NCBI GenBank assembly: GCA_002336475.1
Contig: DDCX01000137.1
Location: 1-9,986 of the forward strand
DNA from: Flavobacteriales bacterium UBA1995
Lineage (GTDB): Bacteria; Bacteroidota; Bacteroidia; Flavobacteriales_D; Sanyastnellaceae
Length of the DNA: 9,986 nucleotides
Direction of reading: 5' to 3'
Below the pieces are notes generated by a model that worked only from the letters and a program-made list of their open reading frames with translations, did not search any database and was not told the DNA's origin. The translations under genes were made by a program, and so were the position numbers. Shown here piece by piece: positions 1-6,900 of this stretch. Position 1 is the first letter of the stretch, and every line of letters begins with the position of its first letter.

Positions 1-63
1 TGATTGTTCACGTCTTGCAGCCTCCTTTCACGACATTTTGCAAACCCGTTTTCCCCTCACCCC

Positions 64-927
64 ATGGCCACACCTTCTCTGCTTCGCATTGTGCCCGCCC
101 ACAATGAACCTATCGGTGAATTGCTGACCCAGCGCGCTTTCCCTACACACGCATTGTCGGACTTGAATCCGTTTCTCTTTTTGAACCACCACGGACCACA
201 GGTCTACCCACCTCACAATGCTGGCCTGCCCTTTGGGCCGCACCCCCACAAAGGTTTTGAAACACTCACATTCATTGAAGAAGGCCTCCTTGCCCACCGC
301 GATTCAACCGGTGGTTCGCACGTATCTGGACCTGGTGGAGCGCAGTGGATGACGGCGGGAAGCGGCATTGTTCACGCCGAAGTTTCGCCCGACGCCTTTT
401 TGCGCGATGGAGGTCCAACCCACCTGCTGCAACTGTGGATGAACCTGCCGGCCTCGCTTAAAGGGGTCTCCCCCGCTTACCGTTCCGTGGAACCCCAAGA
501 CCTCGCCAATCTGAGCGGCGCGGATTGGTCGTGGGACATCATCAGCGGAAAAGCAGAGCACCGAGAGGGCAGCGTCCAAGGCCCTTTGACCTCGTTGACT
601 GGACTGTTTACTTCTCGCGTTCACCTTACTGCTGGCGCACAATTCACCTGTGACATTCCCCAAGGACGCACGCTACTGCTGTATACCGTTCAAGGCGCCG
701 TGCGCTGCGGTTCAGCGGAATTGAGGCCTTTTGTTACTCCCGTGTTTGATCGGTCTGGGGGGCCGTTGACACTGGATGCCCTTGAAGACGCTACAGTCAT
801 TCTCTGTCACGGAGACCCCATCGACGAGCCTGTGGTCTCGTACGGGCCTTTTGTGATGAACACAGAGGAGGAAATCCGTACGGCGTATTCGGAGTATCGG
901 GCAGGTCAATACGGCACTGTGGATTGA
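64..927 (+). CDS. Pirin family protein (bicupin, metal-binding)
   Basis: This is a complete 287-residue pirin, close to the length of human pirin (about 290) and longer than the short YhhW/YhaK forms. The N-terminal cupin carries the expected metal ligands: H60 and H62 in the motif FGPHPHKGFET, then H104 and E106 in GSGIVHAE. The C-terminal part ends with the family's usual GPFVMNTEEEI block (about residues 262-272), so both halves look intact. Pirins are cytosolic or nuclear cupins binding iron or a similar metal. Some bacterial members have quercetin dioxygenase activity and others modulate metabolic enzymes, and the role here cannot be read from sequence. I chose ATG 64 because homology begins just after it. 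The frame stays open to a TTG at 4, but the extra residues look unlike the family. There is no clear Shine-Dalgarno sequence, which is common in Bacteroidota. The gene converges on the giant surface-protein gene, leaving 19 bases between the stops. Confidence 0.93.
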   Translation: MATPSLLRIVPAHNEPIGELLTQRAFPTHALSDLNPFLFLNHHGPQVYPPHNAGLPFGPHPHKGFETLTFIEEGLLAHRDSTGGSHVSGPGGAQWMTAGSGIVHAEVSPDAFLRDGGPTHLLQLWMNLPASLKGVSPAYRSVEPQDLANLSGADWSWDIISGKAEHREGSVQGPLTSLTGLFTSRVHLTAGAQFTCDIPQGRTLLLYTVQGAVRCGSAELRPFVTPVFDRSGGPLTLDALEDATVILCHGDPIDEPVVSYGPFVMNTEEEIRTAYSEYRAGQYGTVD

Positions 928-931
928 CCTG
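902..931. terminator. 9-bp inverted repeat across the pirin stop codon, possible shared 3'-end hairpin
   Basis: CAGGTCAAT (902-910) is followed after 12 bases by its perfect reverse complement ATTGACCTG (923-931). The right arm contains the pirin stop codon TGA (925-927). On the minus strand the hairpin begins 16 bases after the giant gene's stop, so one structure could mark the 3' ends of both convergent transcripts. Neither side has a T-tract, so it is not a standard intrinsic terminator. A chance palindrome remains possible. Confidence 0.4.
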
Positions 932-946
932 GCTTGCGGCATTGGA

Positions 947-3900
947 TCAACGAATGACCGTCACCTGGCCGGTCCATCGGCGAGGGAGCCCCAGCTGGGT
1001 GTCGATGGTGATGACCCAGTTGAACACCTCATTGCCGGCAAAGTGGCTACCTGAAGCATATGCCCCCATCCAGCCTTGCTCTGGATCTTCTGTGAGGAAC
1101 ACCAAGTCTCCCCAACGGTTGTACACCTCGAGCCTGTAATCCTCGACCTGTTCTAGGGGTGAAACCGAAGGCAAGAAGAGGTCATTGACCCCATCATTGT
1201 CAGGTGTAAAACCTGAGGGCACATAGACCTGTACCTCCCCGATCACCTCTACTTCACGGCAGGTTTCATCGGCGCATCCAAACGGCGACGTCGCGGTCAA
1301 ACAGACCTCGTAAATGTCGCCGAAATACGGAGCGAAAGTGTACCCCACAAAGGCGCCGGTACCCGCAGGTGTGCCATTGACCGACCAGTCCAATGCAACA
1401 GATGGCGATGGGCCCTCTGCCGTCAGTTCAACCTCACGCTGCCGGGTGGTGGGCTGCTCCGGATACATACTGAAGGTCGCTTGTGGAACCTCGAGCCCCA
1501 CGACTGAAGCCACCGCTGTTGATGTGCACTGTAAATCGACATCTCCGGCGGTGACCGTACAGCTCACTGGCCACGCACCTTCACCCACTTCTTCCGACCA
1601 GCCCTGTGACTGCGATTGCCCTCCCGCCCATGTCCACAATGTGGAAAGGACCGCCCCTGAATATCCAGTGGCGTAGACCTGCAATTCTGGGGAGAACGGG
1701 GCACAATCCATCACCACAGTGTCAGACAACATCACTTCAGGCAAGGGGTCAATCCGAACGTTGAAGGACACCGTATCTGAGCATCCTGCTCCGTTGGTGA
1801 CGGTCAAGGTAGAAGCGATGTTGCCCACAGCATCATCCGGCAATTGCCACTCCGGCCCGACAGCACTCCCGATGTCCGAGAACCACTGACACGTCCATTC
1901 CCCCCCACCATTGTTGGCCTCATGCACCACTGCCGATTCCCCCTCGCACCACAATGTGTCGGACGATACAGCAGCTTGAGGTGCAGCCAAAACATCCACG
2001 GGTGACACCTGCATGGCCGTGCACACTGCCCCTGTCAAATACGACTGACTTGCAACCAGTTGTACACTCTGAACTCCTGCATTGGTAGACACTTCAATTG
2101 GCAACATATTATCGGTCAGACTGATCTCGCCTCCTTCCCAAGTCCACGTGTACCCCACTTCGGCCCCCAATTCAGCCTCAGTCCACTGTACTTCAATGGG
2201 TTGCCCTTGGCAAACGGCATCCATTGAGAAATCGACCACAGGCAGCGGATGCACCTCGACCATGGTGGCCAACGTGTCGGCGCACCCATGGAGGGTGTTG
2301 ACCACCAGCTCTAGGTTGTTGAGTCCTGTCGAAGGCACACCAAAAGAGACCACGTCACCACTGTCCAAAATGGTTCCCGATGCCGCCTCCCAATACCATG
2401 ATGACAGGAGCACTTCATTGTTTGCCACAGCACTGCTGCTCGAAAACACGGCAGCGTCTCCCTCGCACAAGCCACCGGTGGCGTCCCAATCCGCTTCGGG
2501 CGTGGGCCAGACATCAGCGGTCACCATGTGACTGTCGGTACAAACGTGGCCGGAAGCAAACGTCGTGGACAGAGACAGTCCCAGCATCTGCGGTCCGTAA
2601 ACTGCGGAAACCATGGGGCTCAAAACGCCATTGGATACCGTTGTCGCATTGCCATTCCATGTCCATGCAGCCAAGCTGCTGCTGAACCCTGTTTCATCGG
2701 TCATCTCAACGGCCATGGGCTCCCCTTCGCACACATTGGCCGCTGTAAATTCTGCCACAGGTGAAGGATGGGCCGTAACCACTCCCATGAGCTGGGCCGT
2801 GCAGCCACCGCTGCCTTCTACAGCAAGGGTCGCATCATAGACACCCGGCACGGGCATTCCAGCATCCAGGTCCGCTCCTACTGTTTCTGTTGATGCGCCG
2901 AGATGCGACCATGTCCAAGTCGAAGTGAGCGGAACCGAAGTGATCACCTGTGATGTAGACGAAATGGTCAACGGCCATCCGCTGCACACCTCTGCAGGCA
3001 GGTCCCATACCACCTCGGGCATGGCATGAATTTGGACTTGCTCCATTGTCTCGCTCACGCAAGCTGTGCCGCCTTCGGAGAGCGTTACTTGGAGCGTCAC
3101 CAACTGCATGCCGGGTGTCGAAGTCAGTGATGCAGGCAACGCACCTGCGACCGACTCGATGGGCACTCCATTCCAAGTCCAAGTGGTGTCGATCTGTCCC
3201 CCCTCCGTGGGCGCAGTGCCCAGAGTCAATGGAACAGGGTCGCCCGCGCAGGCGACAAGAGGAAGCTCAAAATCTGCTTCAGGAGTACTCAATACCTCCA
3301 CCACTGCTGCGGTATCTGCAGAACACCCGCCGGGCCCAGAGACTTCGAGGGAAACGGAATACAGCCCAGCAGAGGTGGCCACAAAATCCAGAACTTCAGG
3401 CGCCTCGCCTTCCTCAATGGCGGCAGCATCCGCAGCCCACTCAAAGTTGAGCGCATTGGACATGGCGCCACCTGCGCCCACAAAGATTCCGGTATCGCCG
3501 GCACACAAATGCGCTGGACCACCAATGCTGGCCTGTGGGGTCTCGTAGACGACGGCATCTGCACTGTCCAACGCAGAGCAAGAAACTCCCGTGGAATAGG
3601 CCATGGTCAATTGCACCATTACGGTAGGCAGGCCAGGTACGGTCGAGACTGCCAGCGGCAAGGTGTCCGACACCACTTCCAATGGTGTGCCTTCCCAACT
3701 CCAGGTCGCAACGCCGAAGAACATGCTGTCTGGCGCTTCGGGGGTCCAAGTGAGAGGCTGTCCGGAGCAGGTTTCCGAAAGCGAAAAGGCCGCTACGGGA
3801 ACGGGATGTACATCGAATGTGCCTTGGGAAGAGGCTGTGCAGCCTGCGGGCCCAGATACCGTCAACACCACCTCGTGGCTCCCTGTCGCGAGTCCGCTGA

Positions 3901-6900
3901 GGTCCAATGCCATGCCAGTACTGGACATTGCACTGTCGTCTACATCCCACGTCATGCCCATCGGCAATCCCTGCGGATGGGTGCAATCCTCCAACCAATT
4001 CACGGCTTCGCCATCGCAGGCCGCCTCTGGACCAATAAAGTCCACTGCTGGGTAGGCTTGAACCTCCAAAACCTCTTCATGCTGGTCCAGACATTGATCG
4101 GGGCCCTCACCCAAAGACACGGTGACAGCGATCACTTGACTGCCAAAATCAGAGGTCAGTGCTGCGCTGAACCCTCCCGCATCTGTAGCCAATGGCTGCC
4201 CGTTCAAAGTCCATGCCGTCGCCCCCGAGGTGGAGAGACTGGGAACGTCCACCGCATCCCCGGTGCAGACCGTTGTGGGCAGGGTAAAATCGGCCAGCGG
4301 GGCGGTGTATACCGTGACGGATTCGGCAGCGGCTGAGGTGCAGCCGTCGGCGGTGGTGGCCGTCAGGGTCACCGCGTAGGTGCCGGGGTCGGGAGCGCTC
4401 AGCACCGCAGTGGGATCCATGCCCCATGGGACAGGACCGCTGCCGATGTCCAGCGACCAATCCAAGGTCACAAGGGTCCCCGCATCCACGACCGTGGCGT
4501 CGGCAAAGGCCGCATCGGGACCGGCGCAAAAGTCTGCCGGTGCCACCATCGCCGCAACGGGCTGCGCGTAAACATCTACCGCAGTGGTGTGGGCCGAAGT
4601 GCAGGTGATGCCAGGATGGAACAGGGCGAGGTTGAGTGTGGCTGTTTGAGGTCCGGCAGCGGCGGAAAAAGCGGCGGGGAGTTCCGTGGGATTGGAGACG
4701 GAGAGCGGAGAGCCGTTCCACTGCCAAGTGGGGTTGGCGGCACTGTAGCCCGCAGGGTCGGACAGCGTCACGGGAACCGGTGCGCCAGCGCACACCGCGT
4801 CCAGCGCAAAAGCCGCATCGGGGGTCGCGCCAACGAAGAGGCTGGCCTCAAGGGTGTCGCTGCAGCCTGCGGCAGTAGTGACCGCCAAGGCCATGCCGTA
4901 ATCGCCCGGCACAGGGCTGCCGAAATCGTAGAGCACGCCCGAGGATGGTGACGGAGCGCCAGCATACATGGGCATCCAGGTCTTGTTCAGCGCCGACGCC
5001 GTGGGGTTGACACTGTTGTCGGTCCACACCACCGGCTCGCCAGCACAAGCCAGATCGGGGCCCGCAATGCCTGCCACAGGCAGCGGGGACACCTCCAATG
5101 CCGCGATGGCCGTATCGCTGCAGCCTCCGATGGATACAGTGTGCTGCACCTCTACGGTGCCAGGGACCGACGTCAAAGACGCGGGATAACTGCCGCCTGA
5201 CACCACCAAAGGCTGGCCGTTGGCCGTCCAAGAGTGTGTGGTGACGCTGTCTAAGGGCCAAGATGCAGCAGCAGCTACAGTTTCTTCAGCACACACCAGC
5301 GATGGCAGGACGAAGCCGGCATGGGGCATGGTCACCACCTCAAATTCAAACGTCTGTATCGATTCACAACCTTGGTCCGACACCGCCATTAAACTCAGCC
5401 CATACACCCCTACAGGAGGCTCCATCAGCGAGAGCGTGTCGCCGCCCGTCTGGGTCAAGCTGAGCCCTCCATCCAGAGACCAATGACTGGAGACCACACT
5501 TCCGGGAAACGGAACAGATGTCCAGCCCAGCCAAGCGGCATCTTCTCCTTCGCAGGCGGAAGCTGGTCCCACGATGGCCACAGCAGGCGACGAATGCACC
5601 ATTGCAAATTGGGACTCTGTGGCGTCGCAAGTGATGCCTTCGGGATGGACGGTTACCAGGTCCAAGGTGATTTGGGGAAACCCACCCCCACCTGTCACCG
5701 CAGTCCCCAGATGGCCTCCTTCGTCAGTCAACATTGCGCCACCGACCAAGCTCCATGTCGCTGAAGTGTTTGAATCGACATACCCAACAGGGTCGTTTAG
5801 CTCATAGGCCAGCACCTCACCTGCACACACCTCTTCAAGAGAAAATCCGGCATCGGGCGACGCGAATACCTCAAAGCTTGCTGTGGCTGTGTCTGCGCAC
5901 CCGTGCACATCCGTAACCATGGCTTCCAACCCGAATGCGCCAGAAGGCTGGGTGCCGATCACAGGGTCGGCCCAAGACACATTGGACAACGTGTCCCCTT
6001 CTGCCGTGGTCAGGATCCAATTCCAGTTGAGGCCTTCTCCGGAAGCCGAGGTTTCCCACAGCACTGGTTCGTTGGTGCACGCGTCGGGGACATTGAGCGA
6101 CAATGTCGGTGGAACCACCACCTCAATGGTATCCGTCCATTCGAACTGGCACAACCCCACAATGGGAGGAGGTGCTACCGTCGTAGCCTGGAACAGAATC
6201 TCGTGCTGTCCCGTGTCAGGCGACAAGTCGATGTAGGTGGTCCCCACTTGACCTGAGGCGGCTCCATCGAGCAGCCAATTGAAGCTGGTGCCGGGCGGCA
6301 AAGGGCCGACTGAATTGGCTTGAATGGTCAGAGGGAGTCCAGCGCATAAGGTGGCCTCCACCCCTGCCAATGGGTCGAGCGGGCTGGACCCCATGGTGAA
6401 GTCGAGCCCTGGTTCCACTGTGATAAAAACCGTGGTGTCGGCCGAACAGCCAAAGGCATCGACCGCTGTAAACACAAAGCCAAACGAGCCCGCTTCTGTG
6501 GGTTCAACCACGATGCTCGAGCAGCCATCAATCGAGGCTATATCGAACCCCCAAGGCTCCATGGGCGACCAAAACATGCTGTCGCATGAACTTCCCACAG
6601 TCGCCTCGAATGAGGTTTGTTCTGGTGTGATTTCCGATGCAAAATCCATAGACCACCCAAACAGGAACCCGTTGTCCCCCTCCTGGGTATCCAAAATATT
6701 GAGGGTCCATGTTCCATTGACAGGACAACCGATGAGCTGGTTCCAATCACCTGTAGCAGCATAAGCACCCGCAGGCAGCGGCAACGTGGAGGATGCGCAA
6801 CCGGAGCTGGGGTTCGGCAGCTGCTCCATCGCCGCAGCCTGCCAGTCTTGTGATGCCGAAGGAGACCAACTGTAGTCGTACCCCAGACCGGGCTGGGGAG

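Noticed and set aside
4..63. TTG at 4 as an earlier start for the pirin gene
   Set aside because: The 20 extra residues have no similarity to pirins, and ATG 64 gives the usual family N-terminus and length.
1..63. Bacteroidota-type promoter (TTG and TAnnTTTG) upstream of pirin
   Set aside because: TTTG occurs at 37-40, but the preceding TA is missing and the TTG triplets at 4 and 15 are at the wrong distances. The true promoter may lie before the window.
3509..4336. Open frame of 275 codons on the plus strand, opposite the giant gene
   Set aside because: It lies antisense to the repeat array, which reads through as a continuous regular domain series. Its translation resembles no family and reflects the GC-rich antisense frame.
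4149..4793. Second minus-strand frame of 214 codons, rich in Arg and His
   Set aside because: It overlaps the giant gene in another frame in the most GC-rich stretch, where stop codons are scarce. The composition is typical of a frame-shifted shadow.
1739..6412. The repeat array as SprB-type repeats, making this gene SprB
   Set aside because: The shared sorting domain does not define SprB. The passenger here consists of Cys-paired A and B domains, the gene is much shorter than the roughly 6500-residue SprB, and no gliding genes are nearby.
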